DNA of 64,000 nucleotides from IMG/VR virus record IMGVR_UViG_3300025424_000296, positions 49,211 to 113,210 of that record; one strand, written 5' to 3'. The stretch's first letter is position 1, and each line of letters begins with the position of its first letter. The notes beneath the pieces were generated by a model. That model was not told where the DNA came from. It was given only the letters and a program-made list of their open reading frames with translations, and did not search any database. The DNA is from a virus. Positions 20,563-28,682 of the stretch are shown here, in pieces. The position numbers were made by a program, and so were the translations under genes.

Positions 20563-20593
20563 TTTACATTACTAATGGTAATGTTTATATAAT
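20563..20593 (+). promoter_or_regulatory. Possible sigma70-type promoter abutting an ATG
   Basis: TTTACA (20563-20568) and TATAAT (20588-20593) with a long spacer (19 bp). ATG of the next gene is at 20599, with no Shine-Dalgarno. Confidence 0.45.
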
Positions 20594-20598
20594 AGTAT

Positions 20599-20793
20599 AT
20601 GAAAACTTTTTATTTCAAATTAGCTCTGGCATTAGATAAGATCAGTAATCTCATGATCGAACATGCTAACAGATGGTATATCAAAAGTAAATTTTCAAAA
20701 TTAATCAAAGAATTTATATTTTTATTTTCAATTTTACCTGCTACATTATTATGTAATCTAGCACAATATTTTGAAAATAAATCTAAAAATTGA
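20599..20793 (+). CDS. Small basic membrane-associated protein (64 aa)
   Basis: The product begins MKTFYFKLALALDKISNLMIEH; it is Lys-rich with a hydrophobic segment ('EFIFLFSILPATLLCNLAQYF', split by polar ends) in the C-terminal half. Probably membrane-associated. Leaderless initiation is likely. No family. Confidence 0.45.
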   Translation: MKTFYFKLALALDKISNLMIEHANRWYIKSKFSKLIKEFIFLFSILPATLLCNLAQYFENKSKN

Positions 20794-20819
20794 GTCTAAT
20801 GTCTCATAAGGAGGGAAAA

Positions 20820-21518
20820 ATGTACTCGAATTCTGCAAATAAGTCTGTAACTGCTACTCAATATGACGAGGGGTTACGACAGTTCATGCAAAGTGTGTTC
20901 AATAACATGGCCACAGGTCTTGCTATTAGTGCTGTTATATCATTTCTAGTTGGTACCAATCCAGAACTGTTAAAATTATTCTTTGCTGGTCCGCAACGTT
21001 GGGTTGTAATGCTAGCACCTTTGGCTATGGTATTCTTTATCAGCTTCAGAGTGCATACCATGAGACCGGAAACGGCAAGGCTATGGTTTTTTGCCTATGC
21101 AGCCGTAATGGGATTGAGTCTAGCAACTATATTTGTTGTATATAAGATGGGTAGTATTGTCACAGTGTTTTTTGCCAGTTCTGCCATGTTTGGCGGTATG
21201 GCATTATATGGTCACACTACCAAAAGAGATCTTACACAATTGGGATCATTCTTTATTATGGGTGTATGGGGTATAGTTATTGCAGGATTGATTAATTTAT
21301 TTTTCATGAGTTCTGTTGTAACCACTGCAATCAGTATCGTTGCTGTGGTATTATTTGCAGGACTAACTGCATATGATGTGCAAATGCTTAGAGCTATGTA
21401 TGATGGGTTAGATTATGAAGACCGAGAACGGTCTGGAGTTATTGGTGCTCTGAGTCTTTACTTAGACTTTATCAACATGTTTATGAGTTTGTTACAGTTA
21501 TTTGGAGAGCGCAAATAA
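20820..21518 (+). CDS. Bax inhibitor-1 / YccA family membrane protein
   Basis: A very strong Shine-Dalgarno (AAGGAGGGAAAA) precedes ATG 20820. The 232-residue product begins MYSNSANKSVTATQYDEGLRQ and has seven predicted membrane helices, with the family elements 'FMQSVFNNMATGLAISAVIS', 'FAYAAVMGLSLATIFVVY', 'AMFGGMALYGHTTKRDLTQLG', 'GLTAYDVQMLRAMYD' and 'ALSLYLDFINMFMSLLQLFGERK'. The two conserved Asp of the Ca2+/pH site appear as 'TAYD' and 'YLDF'. Bacterial relatives include YccA, which inhibits FtsH, and the Ca2+-leak protein BsYetJ. A phage copy could block FtsH-dependent proteolysis; in lambda biology YccA-type proteins protect or expose phage regulators. This role is an inference. Confidence 0.9.
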   Translation: MYSNSANKSVTATQYDEGLRQFMQSVFNNMATGLAISAVISFLVGTNPELLKLFFAGPQRWVVMLAPLAMVFFISFRVHTMRPETARLWFFAYAAVMGLSLATIFVVYKMGSIVTVFFASSAMFGGMALYGHTTKRDLTQLGSFFIMGVWGIVIAGLINLFFMSSVVTTAISIVAVVLFAGLTAYDVQMLRAMYDGLDYEDRERSGVIGALSLYLDFINMFMSLLQLFGERK

Positions 21519-21539
21519 TAAAATATTATTGTAATGTAA

Positions 21540-21581
21540 TATTTCCCAAGGTGCACAATACAGCTTGGGAAATAACTTTTT
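21540..21581 (+). terminator. Intrinsic terminator between convergent genes
   Basis: TATTTCCCAAG (21540-21550) pairs perfectly with CTTGGGAAATA (21564-21574) over 11 bp and is followed by ACTTTTT. It ends the BI-1 transcript, facing the minus-strand fibre gene. Confidence 0.8.
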
Positions 21582-21637
21582 ATAAATATATTATTTTAAA
21601 TAATTGAATTTATTGAAAATAATTTTTAATTTTTATA

Positions 21638-23554
21638 TTATACTAACCTAATATGCAAAACTCCATTATTTTGATAAATTCCGTTTATCGGCACTCCTGC
21701 TGCTGCTGCTGTTACATCATCTGTTGCTGCAAGAATTCCTGGCATAATTGGATAATTTCCAGTTGGAGCTAGATATATTGTCCAAGCAATTACTTCCACA
21801 GTTTCTCCACCTGTTAATGGTGTATTAAGAATAACTGATGTACCATTTGTTGCAGTATACGAATTGACTAGTAGTTTAGCACCGTTTACATATATGTCTA
21901 CGTAATTTATTGAATAATTTACTGTAAATGTAGTCTGTCCCGCTGAAGCAATGAAGTCTACTGCGGTATAGGATCCCACAGTTGGCGGACCTTCTGGACC
22001 TGTTGGTCCTTGTATACCCGGTATACCTGTAACACCAATTGGACCTTGTGAGCCAGTTGGACCTTGTGAGCCAGTCGGACCTGTTACTGTACTTGCTGCA
22101 CCAGTTGGACCTGTTACTGTACTTGCTGCACCAGTTGGGCCAGTTACACCAAACCCAGTTGGACCAGTTGCACCTTGTATTCCCTGTGGACCTGTCAATC
22201 CAGTTGGACCAGTATTGCCCTGTGGTCCGGTTGGACCTTGTATTCCCTGTGTGCCTATAGGACCTGTTGGTCCTAAGTTCCCGGGAACGCCCTGATTACC
22301 TTGTGTTCCTTGTGGCCCTGTTTGACCTACATTGCCTTGCAAACCAGTTGGACCAGTTGGACCAGTAGTTCCTGCCCCGCCGCCCCCGGCTGTTGTTTGA
22401 ACTGTACCGTCAGAAAATTTGATACCAAATCCCTGAGTTCCGATAACTATGTTACCGCCATATACTGCTAATTTTCCAGATGATATTGAAACTGTACCAA
22501 TACCAACTGCTCCCTGAACTATCAATCCATTTGCAGGTGCTGTTGCTGAACCGGCATATGCACCACCACCTCCGATAACTGCACTGCCACTAACGTCTAA
22601 TGTGTTAACAGGGACGACGCCGTTTAGTCCAATACCACTAGATGTCCAAATTAACATTTGATTGCCACTTGGACTTGGACTTAGATAGCTATAATTACTT
22701 GAAATGTTATAACCAATTGTAGCACCGACAGTGACACTTGTGCCAACTATAATTTGCGGATCAGCACTGTTTAATGTATCGAACAACGCTGGGGCATTAC
22801 CTACAACATTTAGGGTTAATGAACTTGTATCATTTGTACCCACTGCCAACCTGTGGTTAGAATAGTCATAATAAAATTTATTACTATCTCCGGCGAAATT
22901 TGTTCCAGATGCATATTGTACTGCTCCATTACCACCAATAGCCGGACTTTCAAAACCAGCAGGGCCAGTTGCACCTGTGGATCCGGTTGGTCCAGAACCT
23001 TGTGGTCCTGTCCATCCTGTTGGACCTGTTACTATACTTGCCGGGCCTGTTGGACCCTGTGGTCCCGGCGGTCCTTGTAATCCATTATTATTTGAAATAT
23101 ATTGCGGCGCTATAGCAGCAGGACTCACAGCACCGTAATTTAACAGTATTTTAATTACAGATCCAACAAGATTAGCATCCACGGGGGGCGGTATAATATA
23201 TGTACGATCAACCCTGGCACGTATCCATATAAAGTTACCAGAAAAGCTGTAAGCAAAGTTACCGGTATCCCCTACTGCATCTCCATAGGCAGACAAGTCT
23301 CCAACTGGTTTAAATGGATTTTTTGGGAATTGCAAGTACTGTTGATTAGTTACCAGTGGTATTGGCACCCAGTCGCGGTCGGATGGAGTTCTTGCCAAGC
23401 TACCTTCTATATATATTCTACCAACAAAGTTATTCAATCCTATACTAACTGTATGGTTGTTACCTATTGTATTAGAATATCCGGCCCCTTGTTGTGGCTG
23501 ACCAGTTACATTTAATTGGCCACTGGTTGTATCAAGTAGGGTAATACTTTGCAT
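21638..23554 (-). CDS. Virion surface fibre with collagen-like segments
   Basis: The 638-residue product begins [18 protein letters not shown]. An N-terminal beta-rich domain (about residues 1-155, with '[20 protein letters not shown]') is of the kind used for virion attachment. There follow a first collagen-like run (about 160-205), fibre modules around '[15 protein letters not shown]' (about 305-360), a second longer Gly-x-y run (about 395-530, many GPT triplets), and a C-terminal beta domain ending '[10 protein letters not shown]'. Collagen-like runs give a rigid trimeric stalk. AATAAATA on the minus strand (23584-23577) lies 22 nt before the ATG, so it is a late gene. Part of its middle module is shared with the fibre gene at 62554. 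Confidence 0.85.
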   Translation of the reverse strand: MQSITLLDTTSGQLNVTGQPQQGAGYSNTIGNNHTVSIGLNNFVGRIYIEGSLARTPSDRDWVPIPLVTNQQYLQFPKNPFKPVGDLSAYGDAVGDTGNFAYSFSGNFIWIRARVDRTYIIPPPVDANLVGSVIKILLNYGAVSPAAIAPQYISNNNGLQGPPGPQGPTGPASIVTGPTGWTGPQGSGPTGSTGATGPAGFESPAIGGNGAVQYASGTNFAGDSNKFYYDYSNHRLAVGTNDTSSLTLNVVGNAPALFDTLNSADPQIIVGTSVTVGATIGYNISSNYSYLSPSPSGNQMLIWTSSGIGLNGVVPVNTLDVSGSAVIGGGGAYAGSATAPANGLIVQGAVGIGTVSISSGKLAVYGGNIVIGTQGFGIKFSDGTVQTTAGGGGAGTTGPTGPTGLQGNVGQTGPQGTQGNQGVPGNLGPTGPIGTQGIQGPTGPQGNTGPTGLTGPQGIQGATGPTGFGVTGPTGAASTVTGPTGAASTVTGPTGSQGPTGSQGPIGVTGIPGIQGPTGPEGPPTVGSYTAVDFIASAGQTTFTVNYSINYVDIYVNGAKLLVNSYTATNGTSVILNTPLTGGETVEVIAWTIYLAPTGNYPIMPGILAATDDVTAAAAGVPINGIYQNNGVLHIRLV

Positions 23555-23576
23555 CTGACACCTCTGAATTGTCAGA

Positions 23577-23584
23577 TATTTATT
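23577..23584 (-). promoter_or_regulatory. Late-promoter-like octamer AATAAATA (minus strand)
   Basis: One mismatch from TATAAATA, 22 nt upstream of the minus-strand fibre ATG at 23554. Confidence 0.55.
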
Positions 23585-23623
23585 AGTTATTTTTGTTTTA
23601 CTGTTTGGTACATTAAATGAAAA

Positions 23624-23806
23624 TTAATTTAGTTCTGCTACTTCAACAATTATTGTATTGTCATTAATTACTTCTTCGACTAGTGCGGGCACTGTTTCTT
23701 CTATTAATTTCTTTTGATCTACTGATACAACAGTAGAAGTTTTACTATCATCTTTAACTATTTTACTGAGTTTAATAACTATGATTTCTTCTAATACCTT
23801 GGCCAT
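23624..23806 (-). CDS. Small acidic protein (60 aa)
   Basis: The product begins MAKVLEEIIVIKLSKIVKDD and is dominated by Val, Glu and Ile, with alternating hydrophobic residues suggesting a small beta-protein. GGAGCAACAAC precedes its ATG. It lies between the AT-hook protein gene and the fibre gene on the same strand, with a 15-nt gap from the former. No family is recognised. Confidence 0.55.
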   Translation of the reverse strand: MAKVLEEIIVIKLSKIVKDDSKTSTVVSVDQKKLIEETVPALVEEVINDNTIIVEVAELN

Positions 23807-23821
23807 GTTGTTGCTCCGGTT

Positions 23822-24157
23822 TTAAACTGTTTGAGATTTTGGTTTCCTGCCACGTTTTTTACCAATCTTTTTATTACTGCCGTCTTTGTTTATATCATAA
23901 ACATCAGCATACCTTGAAATATCCATGCCATCTATGGCTATGATAGATTCATCATTTATTTTAATTCGTTTTTTTTCAATTATATCTTGCATGGTAAAAT
24001 TTATATTATTTTCAGTTACCTCAAAGCTCACAATACCAAAATTACCAATTTTATTTAAAGTCCTGCCCAATGCATCTCTTATGGTGTACGCAACTGTGAT
24101 AACATTGTCCTCAGTGATCGCGTGTCTGTCAAGTAACGCTGATATTATTTGGTTCAT
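23822..24157 (-). CDS. Hypothetical protein with a C-terminal AT-hook-like tail (111 aa)
   Basis: The product begins MNQIISALLDRHAITEDNVI, with a compact N-terminal domain and a C-terminal tail 'KKIGKKRGRKPKSQ'. The Arg-Gly-Arg-Lys-Pro core is an AT-hook, which inserts in the minor groove of AT-rich DNA, fitting an AT-rich genome. The start codon abuts the clpA stop (24158), so it is likely to be coupled to it. Function unknown; a DNA-binding regulator or packaging-related protein is possible. Confidence 0.6.
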   Translation of the reverse strand: MNQIISALLDRHAITEDNVITVAYTIRDALGRTLNKIGNFGIVSFEVTENNINFTMQDIIEKKRIKINDESIIAIDGMDISRYADVYDINKDGSNKKIGKKRGRKPKSQTV

Positions 24158-26440
24158 TTAAATTTCTCCGTTATTTACTGTATCCAGTAATTCAAACTCT
24201 TCTGTATCTGACAGCTCAGCTGTTTCCATATATTCGAATTCTAATTGATCATCGTTAACATGTACTGTTACAGCACCGCCATTTTTAAGACGTCCAAATA
24301 GCATTTCTTTGGCAAGAGGTTTCTTGATATTTTCCTGTATAACTCTGGCTAGTGGCCTTGCACCCATGTTGCGATCAAAACCTCTTTTGATAAGCCATTC
24401 TTTAGTAACTGAATCTAGTACAATATTAACTCTCTTTTTGCTACTGAGTTCGTTCATTTGATTTATAAATTTGTCAATGATTTTATTCATGTTTTCTTTA
24501 GATAGCTTGTTGAATCTCACAATACCATCCAGTCTGTTACGGAATTCTGGTTTAAAGTAACTGTTGATAGCATTAATGTCTTCGTCTGTGCGCTCTGTAC
24601 TACCAAATCCTATAGCAGATCGTTCCATATCTGCTGCTCCGAGATTACTGGTAAAGATAACGATAGCATGTCTAGCACTTGCAACTTTACCATTTTGGCC
24701 AGTTATGATACCACTGTCCATGACTTGTAAGAAAATGTTATAAACATCCGGATGTGCTTTTTCAATTTCGTCAAATAGTAATACACAGTGCGGATTTGTT
24801 TCTAGTGTATTAATCAATATGCCAGATCCAGCAGACCCGTCACTATAGCCCACGTAGCCCGGAGGAGATCCAATCAGTTTGCTAACAGCATGTCTTTCTT
24901 GGAACTCACTCATATCAAATCGCACAAATTCTACACCCAGACTTTTGGACAGTTGTTTTGCTAATTCTGTTTTACCTACCCCACTAGGACCGCTGAATAA
25001 AAAAGATCCAACAGTTTTATCTGCTTCTCTGAGTCCACTTCTGCTGAGCCAGATCATGCTTGACAGTGTTTCTACTGCGTCATCTTGTCCAAATATGGCA
25101 CCTTTGAGATCTGCATCAAGTTTTGCAAGCTTATCAGCTTCGGAAGTTTTAATTGTAGCCACTGGAATTTTAGCTACTCGACCAACTTCAGCTTCAATTT
25201 CTTTTTTGGTAATATTTTTAATTCTTTCATATTCTGGCCTAATTTTTTGCCAAGCAGCAGAACTATCAATTATATCAATGGCTTTATCTGGTAAGAATTT
25301 ATCATGAATATGCTTAGCTGTTAACTCTACAGCAGCATCAAGTGCTGCGATATCATAGGTCACATCGTGATATTCTTCATAGTATTTGGCAACACCTCTG
25401 AGAATACGTTTAGCATCTTCGATACTGGGTTCATGAATATTTAATTTTTGAAAACGACGTACAAGAGCACGATCTTTTTCAAAATGTTTACGGTATTCAT
25501 CCATTGTTGTTGAGCCAATACAATGAATTTCACCTCTACTCAGAGGCGGCTTCAACATGTTAGCTGCATCAAGTGACCCATTGCCACCGCCGGCATTACC
25601 GGCGCCCATGATCATGTGAATTTCGTCAATGAACATAACAGCGTCTGGTAGACTACAAAATGCCTTAATAATGGCTTTCATACGTTCTTCAAAATCGCCG
25701 CGGAATTTAGTACCAGCTACTAGTGTACTGATATCCACACTCCAAATGGTTTTATTTAATAATGTTTCTGGAACTGATTTTTCTGTAATCCTTTTGGCAA
25801 GACCTTCGATTATCTGAGTCTTACCTACGCCTGCATCGCCAGTCATTACTACATTATGTTTGTTACGACGTGCTAAAATCTGCGTAATCTGTTCAACTTC
25901 TCGTTCACGTCCAATAAGCGGATCAATTTTTCCGTTTTCAGCCTTGCGATTGAGGTTAATGCAGAAGGTTTCTAGTGTTTCTATTGCTTCGGTTAGATCC
26001 ATCTTTTCAGAATCTGCAGCTTGACTTTTATTGATAATATCTATGATAGCTTCTTTACTAGGGCCGTGCTTGTCTAGAAAGTATGCTGCATGACTATCTG
26101 TTGTTCCATATATAGCCAGTAATAAATCCACCGGTCCAACTTCGTTTCGACCACTGAATATGCTCTGAGTTTTGGCTTTCTTAACCACATTCATTAATAA
26201 TTGAGTGTGTCTTGGACTAGAAGAATTATCTTGTACTATCACATGATTATCCGGCTCATCTAAATAATCAAATGTGTCTTTGGCAACTGCTTCTGGATTA
26301 CCATTGGCTTTTTTCATTAATTTAACTAATTCTTGATCATCTAATAATGCAGCCAGTAGATGTTCAAGTGTCACCAATTCATGATGACGAGCAGAAGCTA
26401 ATTGATAACTATGCTGGACAGTCTGCTCAAAGGTTTTCAT
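24158..26440 (-). CDS. clpA: ClpA-type AAA+ unfoldase
   Basis: The 760-residue product has full ClpA architecture: Clp_N repeat domain (about 1-145, starting MKTFEQTVQHSYQLASARHH), first AAA+ module with Walker A 'GDAGVGKTQ' (about 200) and Walker B 'AVMFIDEIH', and a second module with 'GPSGVGKTEL' (about 487) and 'LLFDEIEKAHPDV'. It lacks the ClpB middle domain. An Ile-Gly-Phe tripeptide at residues 610-612 stands where ClpA has its Ile-Gly-Leu ClpP-docking loop, so docking to a protease is possible. No clpP is in the window, hence it may redirect the host ClpP. It overlaps the deformylase gene by 4 nt (ATGA), showing an operon: dnaJ-like, def, clpA. Confidence 0.95.
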   Translation of the reverse strand: MKTFEQTVQHSYQLASARHHELVTLEHLLAALLDDQELVKLMKKANGNPEAVAKDTFDYLDEPDNHVIVQDNSSSPRHTQLLMNVVKKAKTQSIFSGRNEVGPVDLLLAIYGTTDSHAAYFLDKHGPSKEAIIDIINKSQAADSEKMDLTEAIETLETFCINLNRKAENGKIDPLIGREREVEQITQILARRNKHNVVMTGDAGVGKTQIIEGLAKRITEKSVPETLLNKTIWSVDISTLVAGTKFRGDFEERMKAIIKAFCSLPDAVMFIDEIHMIMGAGNAGGGNGSLDAANMLKPPLSRGEIHCIGSTTMDEYRKHFEKDRALVRRFQKLNIHEPSIEDAKRILRGVAKYYEEYHDVTYDIAALDAAVELTAKHIHDKFLPDKAIDIIDSSAAWQKIRPEYERIKNITKKEIEAEVGRVAKIPVATIKTSEADKLAKLDADLKGAIFGQDDAVETLSSMIWLSRSGLREADKTVGSFLFSGPSGVGKTELAKQLSKSLGVEFVRFDMSEFQERHAVSKLIGSPPGYVGYSDGSAGSGILINTLETNPHCVLLFDEIEKAHPDVYNIFLQVMDSGIITGQNGKVASARHAIVIFTSNLGAADMERSAIGFGSTERTDEDINAINSYFKPEFRNRLDGIVRFNKLSKENMNKIIDKFINQMNELSSKKRVNIVLDSVTKEWLIKRGFDRNMGARPLARVIQENIKKPLAKEMLFGRLKNGGAVTVHVNDDQLEFEYMETAELSDTEEFELLDTVNNGEI

Positions 26441-26916
26441 TTTGATCTCCTAGCCCTTTTTCTAGCTAAATGTAGTGTAACTTTACCCACTCGATCTGTA
26501 AAGACAATTCCTTGACAGTGATCCCACTCATGTAGAAAGCATCTTGCTTCTAGCTCCATTAGTGTTTCAGTGTGTTCATATCCTGTTTCATCAATCCAGT
26601 TTGCAACAATGCTAAATGGTCTCGATATTGGCAATTTTAACCTAGGAAAACTAAGACAACCTTCTTCCTCAGTTGACATTTCATCGGTTGTGCTTAATAC
26701 CGTTGGATTAATACAAGTACGTTTCTTACCCATACAATTCATGACAAACATGTTAAGGTCTAATCCAACTTGAGGAGCAGCTAAACCAATGCCATCCCCT
26801 TTGTTCATAACTCTGTGCATTTCTTCGAAAGTTTCTAGTAACGTTGGTATTTGCTCTAGCTCTACCAACTTAGCCGCTGTTCTTAATATGGGATCGTAGC
26901 TGTTTGTGAGTTTCAT
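26437..26916 (-). CDS. def: Peptide deformylase
   Basis: The 159-residue product has the three family motifs: 'GIGLAAPQVGL' (about residue 42), 'EEGCLSFP' (about 85, supplying the metal Cys) and 'HEWDHCQG' (His-Glu-x-x-x-His variant, supplying two His and the catalytic Glu). It removes N-formyl groups from new proteins. Phage deformylases are known from marine T4-like phages, where they are thought to keep protein processing going. It lacks the longer C-terminal extension of host enzymes. It overlaps clpA by 4 nt and follows the DnaJ-like gene after 31 nt. Confidence 0.94.
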   Translation of the reverse strand: MKLTNSYDPILRTAAKLVELEQIPTLLETFEEMHRVMNKGDGIGLAAPQVGLDLNMFVMNCMGKKRTCINPTVLSTTDEMSTEEEGCLSFPRLKLPISRPFSIVANWIDETGYEHTETLMELEARCFLHEWDHCQGIVFTDRVGKVTLHLARKRARRSK

Positions 26917-26947
26917 GTTATTACTTTGCGGCTAAAATGCAATCTTG

Positions 26948-27823
26948 TCAAGTGGTTCTTTGATCAACAAGTTCTCTTATTTTTTGTTTGAGAGAGTTGT
27001 CTAATCCAGTTGGCACAGTGATTTTAACTGTAACAATACAATCTCCGCGAGCATGTCCGTTCCCTCTCAAAGGCATTCCGCGCCCGCTAATTTTTAAATT
27101 GGTATCAGGTTGTGTACCCTCTGGTATGGTTAATCTGACTTTTTGACCATCTATACATGTTAAAGTGTGATCACATCCAATAATAGCTGACAATGCATCG
27201 ACAGTTATTTCTGTATGAAGATTTGCTCCGTTCCTGCGGAAAACAGCGTGATTTAAAATCAAAACATTTATGTATAAATCCCCAGGAGGGGCATTTGGTA
27301 TAGATCTATCACCGTGTCCCTGGTAACGTATACGGGTACCATTTTCAATACCAGCTGGTATTTCCACGTTCAAATTGTAATTTTGTCCGTTAACTGTAAA
27401 TTGTATCGGAGTGTGTTTGCCTGTAAATGCTTCTTCCAGTGTTAGATGTAGTTCAAATGTAAAATCTTTGTTACGTGCTTGACGACCGGGATGTCCAAAT
27501 CCGTGTTGATTAAAAAATTGATTAATTATGTCTTCCATACCACCACCGCCAAATTCAAAATTAAAGTTGAATCCGCCGTGTTGGAATGGATTTCCACCTG
27601 GATGCCCGCCGCCGAATTGACGCATTTGGTCATATCTGGCTCTAGCCTCAGGATCGCCTATTTCAGAATAAGCAGTGCTTATTTTTTTAAAGCGTTCTTC
27701 AGCAGCAGCATTACCCTGATTTTTGTCAGGGTGAAACTGCATTGCTAGCTTGCGATAAGCTGATTTTATTTCTTCTTGTGAGGCGTTTTCTGCAACGCCG
27801 AGAGTGCTATAATGATTTTCCAT
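26948..27823 (-). CDS. DnaJ/CbpA-type co-chaperone (type II Hsp40)
   Basis: The 291-residue product has an N-terminal J-domain with the essential His-Pro-Asp at residues 31-33 ('FHPDKNQG'), a Gly/Phe-rich linker ('GGGHPGGNPF', 'FNFNFEFGGGGMEDII'), and two C-terminal substrate-binding domains ending in a dimerisation segment. The Cys-rich zinc-finger of DnaJ is absent, so it is of the CbpA type. It stimulates the ATPase of host DnaK and delivers clients. With ClpA and deformylase downstream it forms a protein quality-control operon. Its 5' end overlaps a divergent + strand region, but the convincing start of that gene is at 27911. Confidence 0.93.
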   Translation of the reverse strand: MENHYSTLGVAENASQEEIKSAYRKLAMQFHPDKNQGNAAAEERFKKISTAYSEIGDPEARARYDQMRQFGGGHPGGNPFQHGGFNFNFEFGGGGMEDIINQFFNQHGFGHPGRQARNKDFTFELHLTLEEAFTGKHTPIQFTVNGQNYNLNVEIPAGIENGTRIRYQGHGDRSIPNAPPGDLYINVLILNHAVFRRNGANLHTEITVDALSAIIGCDHTLTCIDGQKVRLTIPEGTQPDTNLKISGRGMPLRGNGHARGDCIVTVKITVPTGLDNSLKQKIRELVDQRTT

Positions 27824-27910
27824 AGTAAAATAATTATAATATCTTTAACCACACTGTCAATGGTTGATAGATCAAAAGTAAATATTATTACAAAAATTTT
27901 TGAGACTGCT

Positions 27911-28645
27911 ATGACTGATAACACCGATAATACTGATAACGACCTTGATACACAACTAAAAGTTGAAATTAAACCAACTATGTTGCAGATTTTAGTAGAA
28001 TATCTTACTAAAACCAGTCCGGGTTTATTGATATTACACTTATTTTATATCATGATGGTATGTGCATCATTGAGTTTTTCATATGTAATGGCTTTCCATT
28101 GGGCCACAGTTGTTCAAATCTATACAGATGCACACGATGTTAAAGGTTTTAGCAAAAATCTTAAAATGAGTGTGGAAAATGACACTAAGATTGCAGAATT
28201 GTTACACGAAACATTAGACAAAACTGGTGGAATTAGAGCATATGTTTATAGATATCATAATGGTTTAGCTGCTATCAGCAGTGTTCCATTCTTTTTTCAA
28301 ACCAATACACATGAAATTATAGCACCAGGTGGCACCAGACTGTTACCATATGAACAAAGAATTCCAGCTAGTTTTAATATTCTTATCAATAATCAATTTA
28401 TTAAAAATCAATGTGCTATAGTCACTAATACTGATGAGGACAAAGGTAGTAACTATTATTATTTTTGGACCAGTAGAGGAGCAAAATCATTTATACGTTG
28501 TCCAATCTATTTAGATAACGGTGATTTATTCGGATTTGTCGGTGTCGACTATGCAACCAACGGCACTCAACTTAAAAAAGATGCTCAGGACTTGGAAGAA
28601 GTTGCTACACAAATAGGCAATATATTTGAAACTGGTAGAAAATAA
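27911..28645 (+). CDS. T4 T-holin-like membrane protein
   Basis: With ATG 27911 as start, the 244-residue product has a polar N-terminus (MTDNTDNTDNDLDTQ), one membrane span (about residues 37-64) and a large C-terminal domain. Its end, 'IRCPIYLDNGDLFGFVGVDY' followed by a helix to 'GNIFETGRK', resembles the end of T4 holin T ('SCPYFNLDNIYAGTITMYW' to 'ARILGRAK'), and the topology is the same. The domain is GAF/PAS-like. Holin T permeabilises the inner membrane at a set time to release lysozyme. The similarity is from memory and is partial, so the assignment is tentative; a membrane sensor is the alternative. The ribosome-binding site is weak, and an in-frame start further upstream is possible. 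Confidence 0.5.
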   Translation: MTDNTDNTDNDLDTQLKVEIKPTMLQILVEYLTKTSPGLLILHLFYIMMVCASLSFSYVMAFHWATVVQIYTDAHDVKGFSKNLKMSVENDTKIAELLHETLDKTGGIRAYVYRYHNGLAAISSVPFFFQTNTHEIIAPGGTRLLPYEQRIPASFNILINNQFIKNQCAIVTNTDEDKGSNYYYFWTSRGAKSFIRCPIYLDNGDLFGFVGVDYATNGTQLKKDAQDLEEVATQIGNIFETGRK

Positions 28646-28652
28646 TTTGTTA

Positions 28653-28682
28653 TTGTTAAGCATATTATCATATGCTTAACAA
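28653..28682 (+). promoter_or_regulatory. Perfect 13-bp hairpin touching the start codon of the RuBisCO-like operon
   Basis: TTGTTAAGCATAT (28653-28665) pairs perfectly with 28670-28682 around TATC. The first gene's ATG starts at the next base (28683), with no free Shine-Dalgarno. There is no T-tract, so it is not a standard terminator. It would block ribosome entry in its folded form, or protect an mRNA end. Confidence 0.6.

Noticed and set aside
21581-21588. TATAAATA octamer on the + strand
   Set aside because: It follows a terminator and faces the 3' end of a minus-strand gene, with no + strand gene downstream for several kb; probably chance in the AT-rich tail, or at most antisense.
27812-27910. 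N-terminal extension of the T-holin-like protein to 27812
   Set aside because: It overlaps the start of the divergent dnaJ-like gene and adds a second hydrophobic stretch unlike the T4 layout; ATG 27911 is simpler, though not proven.
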